NCBI GenBank assembly: GCA_900316835.1
Contig: ONEL01000002.1
Span: forward strand, 101,976 to 165,975
Origin: an uncultured Prevotellaceae bacterium
Lineage (GTDB): Bacteria > Bacteroidota > Bacteroidia > Bacteroidales > Muribaculaceae
Reading direction: 5' to 3'
DNA: 64,000 bases
Made by a program: the position numbers and the translations under genes. The notes under the pieces are model-generated. The model saw only the letters and a list, made by a program, of their open reading frames with translations, did not search any database and was not told the origin of the DNA. Shown one piece after another: positions 50,520-59,113 of this stretch (the first letter of the stretch is position 1; the number at the start of each line of letters is the position of its first letter).

Positions 50520-50647
50520 CATTGAGGAAAAGCAAAATGCTTTTTCTTCTAAAAATTTAACTTTAGATTTGCGGGTAGAAAATGTATTAAAGGGGGACTG
50601 CTAACAAGGAGCTAAATAGAATGATGCCCTTTGTGCAGCCCCTTTTT
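50520..50647 (+). ncRNA. Candidate small RNA with terminator
   Basis: TACTTTGC near 50512 resembles a -7 box. Downstream is a hairpin GAGGAAAAGC/GCTTTTTCTTC (50524-50549) and then AAAGGGG(GA)CTGC (50589-50601) pairing with GCAGCCCCTTT (50635-50645), ended by five T. A further GAGGGC/GCCCTC hairpin is at 50672-50698. No good ORF is present. The call is from structure only. Confidence 0.4.
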
Positions 50648-50819
50648 GAAAATAGAAATTTAAAAAAGAATGAGGGCTTTGCCAGCGCCTTTGCCCTCCA
50701 ACCAATAAACTCTACAAATATATTTTTATAGTTTTTTACCGATTTACTCGCGAGGAATTGAGCTGCGCTGACTTAATCTTTCAAGAGTAAATCAATTTAA
50801 ATTAATTAAAATCTTTATT

Positions 50820-51332
50820 ATGAAAAAGTTCTTATTTATGATTGCGGCTGTTGCAATGATGGTTTCTTGCACAGGCAACGCTAACACTAGTGGTAGTACA
50901 AGTGCGGCAAGTGGTGAACAAGCTAAGGCCGATGGAGCTACCTATGAGTTTAAACTCGCTAATGGCATTACCGGCACTACCGGCTCAAAAAATTGCCACC
51001 TTGTGGAACTTGAAGGCGACTTCACATTCGAGTGCGTTGAAAATGGTGATAATGTGGACGTTACAGCCAAGGTGACTGTTACTCACGACGAGGACACCGA
51101 GATGGACGAGAACCCACGCGAGGGTGCGGAGTTGTGGATTAGTGGTCGCGACGACGACAACAAGGATGTGAAAGTTACTCTCAAAGCCGACGATGAGTCT
51201 TATAAAGCTTTGCAGGAGTTCTTCCCCAAGGCTGCTGGCGAGAAGGTAGAACTCACCTTCAAGGGCACTGCTCCCAAGGCCGACCTTGAGAAGCTCAACG
51301 GCAAGGAGTGCACTAACACTCTGGTAATCTAA
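50820..51332 (+). CDS. Secreted lipoprotein of unknown function
   Basis: A 170-residue lipoprotein. The signal is MKKFLFMIAAVAMMVSC with Cys17 as the lipid site, followed by a Ser/Thr/Gly-rich linker (NTSGSTSAASGEQ) and a ~120-residue beta-rich acidic domain (YEFKLANGITGTT, VDVTAKVTVTHDEDTEMDE, KVELTFKGTAPK). I recognise no family. The acidic stretch DEDTEMDENP might bind calcium. It forms a single-gene unit, with two hairpins downstream. Confidence 0.85.
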   Translation: MKKFLFMIAAVAMMVSCTGNANTSGSTSAASGEQAKADGATYEFKLANGITGTTGSKNCHLVELEGDFTFECVENGDNVDVTAKVTVTHDEDTEMDENPREGAELWISGRDDDNKDVKVTLKADDESYKALQEFFPKAAGEKVELTFKGTAPKADLEKLNGKECTNTLVI

Positions 51333-51346
51333 GCAACCGCCACACA

Positions 51347-51433
51347 TCATCACCTCAGGTGATGAGTGGTAAAGGCTTTTATACACACACAACTCAGCCA
51401 TCCAGCTCGGTGTAGAGCATGGGTGGCTGAGTT
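51347..51433. terminator. Two hairpins after the lipoprotein gene
   Basis: TCATCACCT/AGGTGATGA (51347-51365) is 15 bases past the stop. AACTCAGCCA (51391-51400) pairs with TGGCTGAGTT (51424-51433) over ten bases; this one can also serve the convergent epimerase gene ending at 51478. Confidence 0.7.
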
Positions 51434-51477
51434 ATGTTGTATCGTGTAAAAAACAATGTGTGGCTGGCTAGAGGTGG

Positions 51478-52488
51478 TTATAGCCATCCGGCTTGACGAT
51501 ACCACTCAATAGCCTCATGCACTCCCTGCTTGAGAGAATGCTGTGGCGAGAAATTGAAATCGCGCTGGGCATCGCTGGTGTCGCACTGCCAGTTGCGTTG
51601 CTTTAGGATGCGAAACTTGTCGGGGTTGAGGGTGCTGGGCTTGCCTGTGAGCTTACCTATGAATTCAGCCACATGACACACAATTTTCACCACCCACAGT
51701 GGGCAAGTGACGGGAATTACCACTTTTTTCCCTAGCTCATCAAGCACAATCTTGCGAAACTGTTGCTGGGTGTAGCTCTGATTTTCACTAATGAAGTAGG
51801 CTTTGCGCATGGGACCAGCTTCAAGAGCGTCCATCACAGCTTGAGCCAGGTCTTTCACATAGATAAAGGTTAGTAGTTGCTTCTTGAAACCCACGCTGAA
51901 GTCGAATCCACGCTTTATGCTCTTCATCATCAAGAAGTAGTCGCGCTCGTGAGGACCATACACTCCAGTGCAACGGAAGATGGTGTAAGGGAAATCGCTT
52001 TGCATTTGCAGGTAGGTCTCGCCCTTGAGCTTCGATACTCCATAGCGAGTGTTAGGAGCTGGTATGTCGCCACTAGTGAAAGGCTTGTAGTCCACTTCAT
52101 CGCCAGGTCCCATAACGCTGAGGCTACTCATCATCAAGAACACATCGGGCACGGCGTCAAGCTCCTTTAGCTCATCAACCAGGCTCTTGAGATAGCCATA
52201 ATTAACTGTCTCAAAATCGAGGTAATTAGTAGCCTTTGTGAGTCCCAAGTTATGCACAACAAAGTCCCACTTGCCATTTTTCTCAATGGTGTCCTTGAGG
52301 GAGCGATGCAAGGCATCGTCGTCGCTGAAATCCAGCTCTAGGAATTTTATGCGTTCATCGGTGAGAAACTGGCGGTTAGTACTCTTGCGCACCGCTGCCC
52401 ATGTTTCGTAACCACGTTTCAAGGCTTCTTCTACTAGATACCCCCCTATGAAGCCTCCGGCACCTGTGATTAATATCTTCTTATTCAT
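51478..52488 (-). CDS. NAD-dependent epimerase/dehydratase
   Basis: A 336-residue extended short-chain dehydrogenase. The nucleotide-binding start is KILITGAGGFIGGYLVEEAL (about 4-23); the catalytic Tyr-x3-Lys is in NTRYGVSKLKGE near residue 150, preceded by the Ser in MMSSLSVMG. The C-terminal part (LDELGKKVVIPVTCP) is the sugar-nucleotide-binding region. The substrate is not evident; homologues beside GT9 enzymes act on nucleotide sugars. The gene overlaps the preceding GT9 gene by 4 bases. Confidence 0.85.
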   Translation of the reverse strand: MNKKILITGAGGFIGGYLVEEALKRGYETWAAVRKSTNRQFLTDERIKFLELDFSDDDALHRSLKDTIEKNGKWDFVVHNLGLTKATNYLDFETVNYGYLKSLVDELKELDAVPDVFLMMSSLSVMGPGDEVDYKPFTSGDIPAPNTRYGVSKLKGETYLQMQSDFPYTIFRCTGVYGPHERDYFLMMKSIKRGFDFSVGFKKQLLTFIYVKDLAQAVMDALEAGPMRKAYFISENQSYTQQQFRKIVLDELGKKVVIPVTCPLWVVKIVCHVAEFIGKLTGKPSTLNPDKFRILKQRNWQCDTSDAQRDFNFSPQHSLKQGVHEAIEWYRQAGWL

Positions 52489-53534
52489 CGTTCTAGAACA
52501 GTTTTCACTTTTTCAATTATCATTTCGGGGCTAATGTCGCGCATGCAGTGATAGTCACCGTAGCGGCACTTCTTGTTACCGAAAACCGAGCATGGACGAC
52601 AGCTGAGGTCGAGTTGCACTGTGTCACGCAGTGCCTGATGCCACCCCAGGAAACCACATGCCGGGTGAGTTCCGCCCCACACGCTCACCACTGGCAGTCC
52701 CACTAGTGATGCCAGGTGCATGTTGGCACTATCCATTGTGAGCATCACGTCGCACTTCGCCAGCAGCGCCAGCTCGTCGGCAAAGTTGTGCTTAATGTGA
52801 GGCAACGATATCACATTGGAATACAGGTTCATGATGCGTCCCAGCGCTTCTTTTTCATTGTTGCCCCCTCCCATGAGGAAGATGTGGCAGTTTTCCCATC
52901 TTGAAATTTCACTAATCACTAGTTGCATCTGCTCCAGTGGATATTCTTTCGACTTGTGCTGCGAGAATGGCGCTATTGCGATCCATTTCTCGCCAGTCGC
53001 CTTACTCGGCACGATGGGACTGCTGGGCTCCTCTCCGGTGGTAAAGACGCTGTGGAACTCGTCGCTTGTGCCCAATCCCAGTTGCTTGAAAACATCCCTG
53101 TAGCGCGAGTGTGTGCTGGCAACCGGCTGGCGCGACTTACCACTCACAATCTTCTTTTTTTCACTGTGTCCCTTATCAATTTTAGCTACCGCCACATCCT
53201 TGCACTTGAGAGTGGCTCGCATCACCATGGTGCGGAGCACATCATGCAAGTCGGCCATAGCGTCAAACTTGTAGCGATAATGCAGATTCTTGGCTAGTTT
53301 TATCAATCCCAGCACCCCCTTGTAGTTGCTAACGTCAATTCCCAAAACAATGAGATTAGAAGGCTTGTTTATAAAGATGCCTGCATGTTCCTTGCGAGTG
53401 ACCAGCACAAAGTTTACTTTGGGATTAGCCACACACACCGGATAGACGATGGGAATGGTCATTGCCACATCGCCCAGTGCCGAGAATCGGGTGATGAGCA
53501 CCGTGCGTAAGGTTTTCTCATTATTTTTTGCCAT
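52485..53534 (-). CDS. Glycosyltransferase family 9 (heptosyltransferase-like)
   Basis: A 349-residue GT-B enzyme. The N-terminus has VLITRFSALGDVAMTIPIVY, the ADP-heptosyltransferase pattern, and the C-terminal domain has MLTMDSANMHLASLVGLPVV and VWGGTHPACGFLGW, the donor-binding part. It should add a heptose or related sugar to the inner lipopolysaccharide core. It overlaps the DUF4254 gene by 14 bases upstream and the epimerase by 4 downstream, so the three are one operon. Confidence 0.9.
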   Translation of the reverse strand: MAKNNEKTLRTVLITRFSALGDVAMTIPIVYPVCVANPKVNFVLVTRKEHAGIFINKPSNLIVLGIDVSNYKGVLGLIKLAKNLHYRYKFDAMADLHDVLRTMVMRATLKCKDVAVAKIDKGHSEKKKIVSGKSRQPVASTHSRYRDVFKQLGLGTSDEFHSVFTTGEEPSSPIVPSKATGEKWIAIAPFSQHKSKEYPLEQMQLVISEISRWENCHIFLMGGGNNEKEALGRIMNLYSNVISLPHIKHNFADELALLAKCDVMLTMDSANMHLASLVGLPVVSVWGGTHPACGFLGWHQALRDTVQLDLSCRPCSVFGNKKCRYGDYHCMRDISPEMIIEKVKTVLER

Positions 53535-54126
53535 ACAACACTGGGTTGGTTGCCGGGTCGTTATACATTTTCATCTGCTTGTAGACCTTCATGTATTTGC
53601 GACCTGCGGCGATATCGTCAAGTAGCTGATTAATGGCAGTAGTGAGATCGGTACGTTGCTCAAGTAGTACATCGAGCTTAGCATGGCACTGTGCGCAATG
53701 TTCGGCTGTGGCATCACTGCGCTCAGCCTGTTCCCGCATGTGATAAATTTTCAGTGCGAGAATCGACAAGCGGTCAATAGCCCAGGCCGGGCTCTCGGTG
53801 TTGAGGGTGGCATTGTTGAGCACCTCAACGCCAGCATAGAGCTGGCGGAAGTAGCTGTCGATGTCCTCAACCATATCGGTGCGCACCTGGTTGCTGCGAT
53901 CAATGCGCCGCTTGATTTTAAGCGCCTCTACAGGATCGATTGCCGGATCGCGGATTATATCTTCAAGATGCCATTGCACTGTGTCGACCCAGCACTTAGC
54001 AAAGAGCTGGTCTTCGATAGTGCCTTTGGCATAGGGCGATGGAACTTGGGCATCAACATCGTCGGTGACATGATATAATTCAATTATTTTGTCAAATAAA
54101 GCATTAGCGTTGTCAGCAAATTTCAT
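53521..54126 (-). CDS. DUF4254 protein
   Basis: A 201-residue soluble helical protein, the length and pattern of DUF4254 (CWVDTVQWHLEDIIRDP, IKRRIDRSNQVRTDMVE), a family regularly found next to GT9 genes in Bacteroidota. The function is unknown; a role in lipopolysaccharide core assembly is suggested by the neighbours. Histidine and acidic residues (WHLEDIIRDPAIDP) could form a metal site. It is the first gene of the DUF4254-GT9-epimerase operon. Confidence 0.85.
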   Translation of the reverse strand: MKFADNANALFDKIIELYHVTDDVDAQVPSPYAKGTIEDQLFAKCWVDTVQWHLEDIIRDPAIDPVEALKIKRRIDRSNQVRTDMVEDIDSYFRQLYAGVEVLNNATLNTESPAWAIDRLSILALKIYHMREQAERSDATAEHCAQCHAKLDVLLEQRTDLTTAINQLLDDIAAGRKYMKVYKQMKMYNDPATNPVLYGKK

Positions 54127-54189
54127 GTGTTATATAGGTTTAAAAAAACTAGCCACAAAAGTAGTAATAAAAAATGAATTATTGAGAAG

Positions 54190-55023
54190 CTAGATATTAA
54201 AATCCAGATAATTTGACCAAAACGCGCGGTTGCGCCGGCGGTAAAAGGCATGAGTGCCCATGGGGAGCTCGCCACCGGTGAGGCGCATTGCCATCTCGGG
54301 ATGCCCCTCAATCGCGAAACGGGCAGCGGTAGTGGCATCGGGAATGCGAAGGCTGCCATGCCACAACTCATTCACGCGCACACTCCACACCACATCTTCA
54401 AAACCTGCCGCTCCAGTTGTGGCATCAGTCATCGCCTCTATTTCATGTCCATGCTCTTCAAGCACGCGCAGCATGGCACTGGTGCGTCTGAGTGAGAATC
54501 CCCCGTTTCCTACTTTCCACTTTAGCATCACTGGATCAAAACCGCCCTTTAATCGAGCCCAGCCACGTCTCAGCTTGTAGGCTCCACGTTTTATAATGTT
54601 CCAGCCCTCAACCTCGCTCCTGGCAGGCAACCATGGTGCACCAATGTAGTCATAGTCGAGCGAGCACCAGTAGTCGAGATTGTCATGAAAGAGGGCTACA
54701 TCGGTTTGACACACAGCTATAAATTTCGACTCACCAAAGCGCGAATATAGTTCGCTATTAAGCATGAATCGGTTATAGCCTTGGCGACCATCGAAAAATT
54801 GTGAATCGAAACGTTCCACTCGACAACGACCGGTCTCAATGCCCAGCAAGCCTTCAAGTGGCGACAGGTCAAGCCCTAGTGGGCACACCACGGCAATATC
54901 GCGCTCGGGTGCCAGCACACGCAGATTGCGTTCTACAGCCCAACGCTCAATATCGTTCAACTGATTACGATACAGTGGAATAACTACTGTTACAAGTTGT
55001 GAATAGAGCGAAGTTGCTGCCAT
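54190..55023 (-). CDS. DUF5672 glycosyltransferase-like protein
   Basis: A 277-residue protein of the DUF5672 type, a family of glycosyltransferase-like proteins. TVVIPLYRNQLNDIERWAVE opens a GT-A-like fold; YNRFMLNSELYSRFGESKFI and VCQTDVALF hold an acid at the place of a DxD-like metal site; DYIGAPWLPARSE and VGNGGFSLRRTSAMLRVLEE are family hallmarks. The C-terminal part FEDVVWSVRVNELW fits the usual end. Probably a cell-envelope sugar transfer; the substrate is unknown. It lies 8 bases downstream of the YidD-TatD gene. Confidence 0.8.
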   Translation of the reverse strand: MAATSLYSQLVTVVIPLYRNQLNDIERWAVERNLRVLAPERDIAVVCPLGLDLSPLEGLLGIETGRCRVERFDSQFFDGRQGYNRFMLNSELYSRFGESKFIAVCQTDVALFHDNLDYWCSLDYDYIGAPWLPARSEVEGWNIIKRGAYKLRRGWARLKGGFDPVMLKWKVGNGGFSLRRTSAMLRVLEEHGHEIEAMTDATTGAAGFEDVVWSVRVNELWHGSLRIPDATTAARFAIEGHPEMAMRLTGGELPMGTHAFYRRRNRAFWSNYLDFNI

Positions 55024-55030
55024 GATAATA

Positions 55031-55897
55031 TCATTTATACTTAATAATTCTCAAAGCGTTGCGGCGCACGTGGTGCTTAATGCTACGAGCACTGCAACCT
55101 CGTGTCTGGGCCACAGCTTGAACCACATGGTCGATGCCTGTGGTGGCGTCGTCGTCGGTTTCCACAAGCAGGCGGTCAAGGGGGGTGATGGCAACAGCTT
55201 GAGGGTTGAACTTCAAGCCAAACGATAGGTAAAACCCTGCCTCAAGCAAGTCGCGCGCTACGTTCTCGTTGCCCCTAAACCCGTGTATCACCCATGCCAC
55301 GTGGTGGGCTTGAGGATTATCGCGCCACAGCCGTAGCACCTGTTGCGAGGTGCGCACGCAGTGAATAATGAGCGGTTTGCCCAGCTCGGCGGCTAGGTCA
55401 ATGTGGGCCTGCATCACTTGCTGCTGCAAATCGAGCGATGCGCCCTTGAGCGAGTCAAGTCCTGTTTCGCCTATTGCTACCACTTGATGGTGCTGTGCCA
55501 CTTGCTCCAGTTGTGCTAGCTGGTCTTGACAGTCATCAGCCACTTGCCATGGATGAATTCCCACTGAGTAGACTTTTCCATGCTTGGGGGTGAACTGTCC
55601 AGGTGAAACGCTGATGAGTGATTGCTTGGCTTCAACGTTGTGGGTGTGAAAATCGGTAATGATGGGGGGCACAGGGTCGTAGCCATGACCTCCCCATGGA
55701 TTGCAGCTAACAATGCGCTTAATGGCTAGCCAGGTGCCCTTGAGTGGTCCATGGAGCTGAATAGCTTCTATAGCATAGGTGCTGCATGTGGGTGTGTAAC
55801 GGCACACGGGTGGCGTGAGCGGTGAGATGCATCGCTGGTAGAACTTGATGGGCAAGATGAGCACTTGCCTCAGTATGTTGCTCACACTAAGTTTCAT
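55031..55897 (-). CDS. Fusion of YidD and TatD-type hydrolase
   Basis: A 288-residue single frame that joins two proteins usually encoded separately. Residues 1-78 are YidD, the membrane-insertion helper ([34 protein letters not shown]). From residue 80 the TatD metallo-hydrolase begins: DFHTHN with the HxH metal site at 84-86, GETGLD near 154, IIHCVR near 189, and VETDDD near 250. The linker is only a few residues, and the sequence is continuous with no sign of frameshift. TatD proteins are DNA/RNA exonucleases. It lies 12 bases after rnpA, the usual yidD neighbour. Confidence 0.9.
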   Translation of the reverse strand: MKLSVSNILRQVLILPIKFYQRCISPLTPPVCRYTPTCSTYAIEAIQLHGPLKGTWLAIKRIVSCNPWGGHGYDPVPPIITDFHTHNVEAKQSLISVSPGQFTPKHGKVYSVGIHPWQVADDCQDQLAQLEQVAQHHQVVAIGETGLDSLKGASLDLQQQVMQAHIDLAAELGKPLIIHCVRTSQQVLRLWRDNPQAHHVAWVIHGFRGNENVARDLLEAGFYLSFGLKFNPQAVAITPLDRLLVETDDDATTGIDHVVQAVAQTRGCSARSIKHHVRRNALRIIKYK

Positions 55898-55909
55898 GTG
55901 TCAAGCTTG

Positions 55910-56317
55910 CTAGCTATTAGGTGTAGTAATTGCGGTGGCGATTTTGTTGAGAATTTCTTTCATGCAACGATCGATGGTGGCATAGCTCATCTCGTGAGTA
56001 GAGAGCCAGTTAAACCCTATCAGTACTGTCTTGCCGGCGGCTTGCGCACAGGGGTAGAGAATCTCGCGATTAAGGCGATAGCTCTCGCGGGTGCGACGGC
56101 GCAACAGCACGCGGTCCACAGCATGGCGGATGCGCTTCTTGGGGATAGATATAAGAAACCTTGCCGGAGAGCTTTTGAGATTGCTCTCGTCATCGTCAAC
56201 AACAAGATAAACCGCCCTTAAAGGATAGGCAATCACCGATGTGCCCTTGCCGTACAAGCGGTCAATCTCAATCTTGCTGCATAGTTTCTCGCTCTTATAT
56301 AGTTTAAGTCGTTGCAT
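55910..56317 (-). CDS. rnpA: Ribonuclease P protein component
   Basis: A 135-residue basic protein that binds RNase P RNA in tRNA 5' processing. KLYKSEKLCSKIEIDRLYGK opens it, and the signature RIRHAVDRVLLRRRTRESYR (about 68-87) is the RNP-type motif. It is followed 12 bases later by the YidD-TatD fusion, keeping the rnpA-yidD order. A TATCTTCG box (56342-56335), one base off the -7 consensus, and the terminator after hemD suggest it has its own promoter. Confidence 0.95.
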   Translation of the reverse strand: MQRLKLYKSEKLCSKIEIDRLYGKGTSVIAYPLRAVYLVVDDDESNLKSSPARFLISIPKKRIRHAVDRVLLRRRTRESYRLNREILYPCAQAAGKTVLIGFNWLSTHEMSYATIDRCMKEILNKIATAITTPNS

Positions 56318-56344
56318 TTGCTTCGTTTTGTGATGCGAAGATAA

Positions 56345-56385
56345 TAAAAAATGGAGTAACGAAACATATAGTTACCCCATTTTTT
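56345..56385 (-). terminator. Terminator after hemD
   Basis: AAAATGG(A)GTAAC pairs with GTTAC(C)CCATTTTTT around a nine-base loop. On the minus strand it follows the hemD stop at 56406 and precedes rnpA. Confidence 0.75.
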
Positions 56386-56405
56386 GATTCAAAATACTCT
56401 TTTTA

Positions 56406-57590
56406 TTATGATTTCTTTGTAGTGTTTTTTTTAGCTGGAGCCTTCTTGGCAGCTGGAGCTTTCTTTGTTGTAGTTTTAGCTGCTACCTTCTTTGTGGTGG
56501 CTTTAGCTGTTACTTTCTTTTCGGTAGTCTTAGCGGCTGCTTTCTTTGCGGGCTCTTTCTTGGTTGCCTCTTTCTTTACTGGTTCAGCCTTCTTAGCTAC
56601 GGTTTTTTTGGTGGTTGTAGCTTTTTTTGTTGTAGTGGCTTTCTTTGCGGTGGTCGCTTTCTTTGCAGGCTCCTTCTTGGCTACTGTTTTCTTGGCAGTA
56701 GTAGCTTTCTTGGCTGTAGCAACTTTCTTGGCAGGAGCTTTTTTCTCTACAGCAGGCTCTGTTGTAGTGGGCTCTTCTTGCTTGGGCTCTACAACGGGCT
56801 CGGGCTTTGTGTCCTTGAATCGCTCCTGCACCACACGTGGCTCATCGGGGTCATCCTTGTGCTCCTCGATGTACTTGCCCATGGCTGCTGCTATCGATGG
56901 TGCTGCTGGCGAAGTGGTGAGGTCGAGTCTAAGTCCATGATTCTTTATCTCCTCGATGGTTTTGCCACCCATGGCACCCAGGGCAATGTTGCCTTGCTCG
57001 AAGTGTGGAAAACTTTGCAGCAACGACTTAACTCCCGAGGGGGTGAACAAGATTATCATGTCGTAGTCAAATTCCTCATCGTTGCGAAACACGTTGCTCA
57101 CGGTGCGATACATGATAGCCTTTTTAAACTTGATGCTACCATCCTCGGGGATGTGTAACTTTTGCTCATGTACATCGCTCACGGGATACAAGTAGGTCTC
57201 CTTGTTGTGCTTAGCAAGCAGTGGCAGTAGTGCCTCGGCATGACCTGTCTCGCTATAGAATATCTTGCGCTTGCGATAGATGATATATTTTTGCAAATAA
57301 TGCGCTATGGTCTCGCTCACGCAGAAGTATTTCATGGTGTCGGGAACATTGAAGCGTAATTCTTTGCACAAGCGGAAGTAGTGATCTACCGCGGCACGTG
57401 CGGTAAAAATCACTGCGGTGTGGGTGTTGATGGGAATTTTCGATTGGCGAAATTCGCGCGACGTTAATCCCTCTATCTTGATAAAAGGCCTGAAAACAAC
57501 CTCCACTCCATATTTCCGTTCTAGTTCGTAATAGGGAGATTTTTCGGCAGCTGGCTTCGGTTGCGAAACCAAAATTTTCTTAATCTTCAC
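56406..57590 (-). CDS. hemD: Uroporphyrinogen-III synthase with histone-H1-like Lys/Ala tail
   Basis: A 394-residue protein starting with GTG at 57590. Residues 1-245 are uroporphyrinogen-III synthase (KILVSQPKPAAEKSPYYELE, VIFTARAAVDHYF, FCVSETIAHYL, IILFTPSGVKSLLQSFP, GAMGGKTIEEI, TTSPAAPSIAAAM), which cyclises hydroxymethylbilane in tetrapyrrole synthesis. Residues 246-282 are an acidic linker. From 283 to 394 the chain is almost only Lys, Ala, Thr, Pro and Val in KKATTAKK/AKKEPAKK repeats, like bacterial histone-H1-type tails. The tail should be disordered and bind DNA or RNA. Such tails occur on this gene in other Bacteroidota, but I cannot verify how widely. Confidence 0.85.
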   Translation of the reverse strand: MKIKKILVSQPKPAAEKSPYYELERKYGVEVVFRPFIKIEGLTSREFRQSKIPINTHTAVIFTARAAVDHYFRLCKELRFNVPDTMKYFCVSETIAHYLQKYIIYRKRKIFYSETGHAEALLPLLAKHNKETYLYPVSDVHEQKLHIPEDGSIKFKKAIMYRTVSNVFRNDEEFDYDMIILFTPSGVKSLLQSFPHFEQGNIALGAMGGKTIEEIKNHGLRLDLTTSPAAPSIAAAMGKYIEEHKDDPDEPRVVQERFKDTKPEPVVEPKQEEPTTTEPAVEKKAPAKKVATAKKATTAKKTVAKKEPAKKATTAKKATTTKKATTTKKTVAKKAEPVKKEATKKEPAKKAAAKTTEKKVTAKATTKKVAAKTTTKKAPAAKKAPAKKNTTKKS

Positions 57591-57608
57591 TGTTACAACG
57601 TTTTTCGT

Positions 57609-58496
57609 TTATAATATGCTGCATACATAAACTGTACCGGCGATAGCCAGGAGAGGGGGTACAATTTCGACGGCGCAAAGGTACAAAATAAAATAAATAC
57701 TTGAGGATAAATTGTTGAAAAAAATTCTAAAACCCTTCCAAATAAACACTATTCTAGCTAAAATGAATAGGATTATTGCTATGGTTATCATCAATTTTAT
57801 GGTCGAAGGGAATACTAGTGTTATTACAACTACCGGAAACAGTAGCAGGCCCAGCGTGGCTTGGGATGACAGGAAACCGCCCACCCACAGTTCGGTGAGA
57901 TTGTCATCGCTGAAGGTGAAGCCTATCAACCTGTAAAGCAACAGTTGCAAGGTCATGAATAATCCCGCCGACATCACTAGTACAAACACATGCAGGAACA
58001 CCGAGCCTTGTAGTGCTAGAGTGAGCTGAGGGTTATACCACGACAGCCCGTAGAACAGAAGCATGCCTTCCATCAGGCATGTGTTAACAAGCAGGGCAAC
58101 AATGATGCGTGTGTCGCTAGCGGTGTGGTCGCTGTAGAGGTCATCTTTGCCTTTAGTGGAAAACATGTTGTGCATCAAGTTGCTGATGTAGACATGTCCC
58201 AGGCGGTAGCTGGTAATCAAGAAAAAACACGAGAGCAAGAACATGATCATCGACCCGGTGTCGTGAAGTGGCGAACTGTTGTGTGTGCGAGCGTTGCCCG
58301 AGTCGGGAACCTCTATCACAGGCAGTTGTCCTATGTGCTCAATGGTGGTGTCATTGCCACCATGCGAGGGAAACCCGCCCAGATACTGAGCGCGATGTTC
58401 CTTGGGGGCAACGACGCTGTCGACTTGAATGTTAACCTCGGTTTGAGATGTAGTTGTATCGATGTGTTGAATGTTATCGGTGGGCATGGAATTCAA
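57609..58496 (-). CDS. DUF4271 membrane protein
   Basis: A 295-residue membrane protein. Residues 1-85 are hydrophilic and probably disordered (TTSQTEVNIQVDSVV, HNSSPLHDTGS); then about seven hydrophobic helices follow (MIMFLLSCFFLITSY, IIVALLVNTCLMEGMLLFYG, LHVFVLVMSAGLFMTLQLLL, LLLFPVVVITLVFP and others). The placement before hemD and rnpA is the common one for DUF4271 in Bacteroidales. The function is unknown. It is 18 bases upstream of hemD and overlaps the LOG gene by 4 bases, giving an operon LOG-DUF4271-hemD. Confidence 0.8.
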   Translation of the reverse strand: MNSMPTDNIQHIDTTTSQTEVNIQVDSVVAPKEHRAQYLGGFPSHGGNDTTIEHIGQLPVIEVPDSGNARTHNSSPLHDTGSMIMFLLSCFFLITSYRLGHVYISNLMHNMFSTKGKDDLYSDHTASDTRIIVALLVNTCLMEGMLLFYGLSWYNPQLTLALQGSVFLHVFVLVMSAGLFMTLQLLLYRLIGFTFSDDNLTELWVGGFLSSQATLGLLLFPVVVITLVFPSTIKLMITIAIILFILARIVFIWKGFRIFFNNLSSSIYFILYLCAVEIVPPLLAIAGTVYVCSIL

Positions 58497-59104
58497 TTTT
58501 TCGGCTCTACTTGGACTGGACCATCGCGCAGGGCTTTCTCAATGGCTTTTACCGCCTCGACCGGGGTGGATACCACGCGCCACAGCTTAATGTGGCTCTG
58601 TTTCATGAAGCCTTGCTCTATGGCTTGGTCGAGCATCGCCACCAGGTGGTCATAGTAGCCCAGGGTGTTAAGTATTACTATGGGTTTGGGCGAGAGTCGC
58701 AACTGTCGCCACGTGATAATTTCGAGTAATTCCTCCATGGTGCCACAGCCACCAGGCAGGGCAATAATGGCTTGTGACAGGTGTGTCATTGTCTTCTTGC
58801 GCTCGTGCATGTCGGCAGTGACGATGGTTTGGCTCAGGCAGTCATATCCCCAGCCGTTGTCGACCATGAACTGGGGGATAACCCCTATCACCTCGCCACC
58901 GACGCTAAGAGCTCCATCGCTAAGGGCTCGCATCAGTCCGTCGCGACCGGCACCATTAACGCACCCCCACCCACGCTGGGCAATGAGCACTCCCAGCTCG
59001 TGGGCAGCTTCTACAAAGCTCAGCTCCAAGTTGGGACTCGATGCGCCAAAGACGCACACGTTTATCTTCTTGTTGTTGTTCTTTTCAAGAATGTTCTCTT
59101 CCAT
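58493..59104 (-). CDS. LOG family protein (nucleotide 5'-monophosphate phosphoribohydrolase-like)
   Basis: A 203-residue Rossmann-fold protein of the TIGR00730 type. VCVFGASSPNLELSFVEAAH opens the fold, and the signature PGGCGTMEELLEIITWRQL (about 115-133) holds the catalytic Arg/Glu pattern PGGxGTxxE. LOG enzymes release the base from cytokinin-type or other nucleoside monophosphates; in bacteria the true substrate is often AMP or unknown. It lies 9 bases after obgE and overlaps DUF4271 by 4 bases. Confidence 0.9.
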   Translation of the reverse strand: MEENILEKNNNKKINVCVFGASSPNLELSFVEAAHELGVLIAQRGWGCVNGAGRDGLMRALSDGALSVGGEVIGVIPQFMVDNGWGYDCLSQTIVTADMHERKKTMTHLSQAIIALPGGCGTMEELLEIITWRQLRLSPKPIVILNTLGYYDHLVAMLDQAIEQGFMKQSHIKLWRVVSTPVEAVKAIEKALRDGPVQVEPKN

Positions 59105-59113
59105 TGTTGTGAG

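Noticed and set aside
56422..56940. 172-residue plus-strand hydrophobic frame
   Set aside because: It is the antisense reading of the Lys/Ala codons of the hemD tail, which mechanically gives Phe/Val/Ala repeats.
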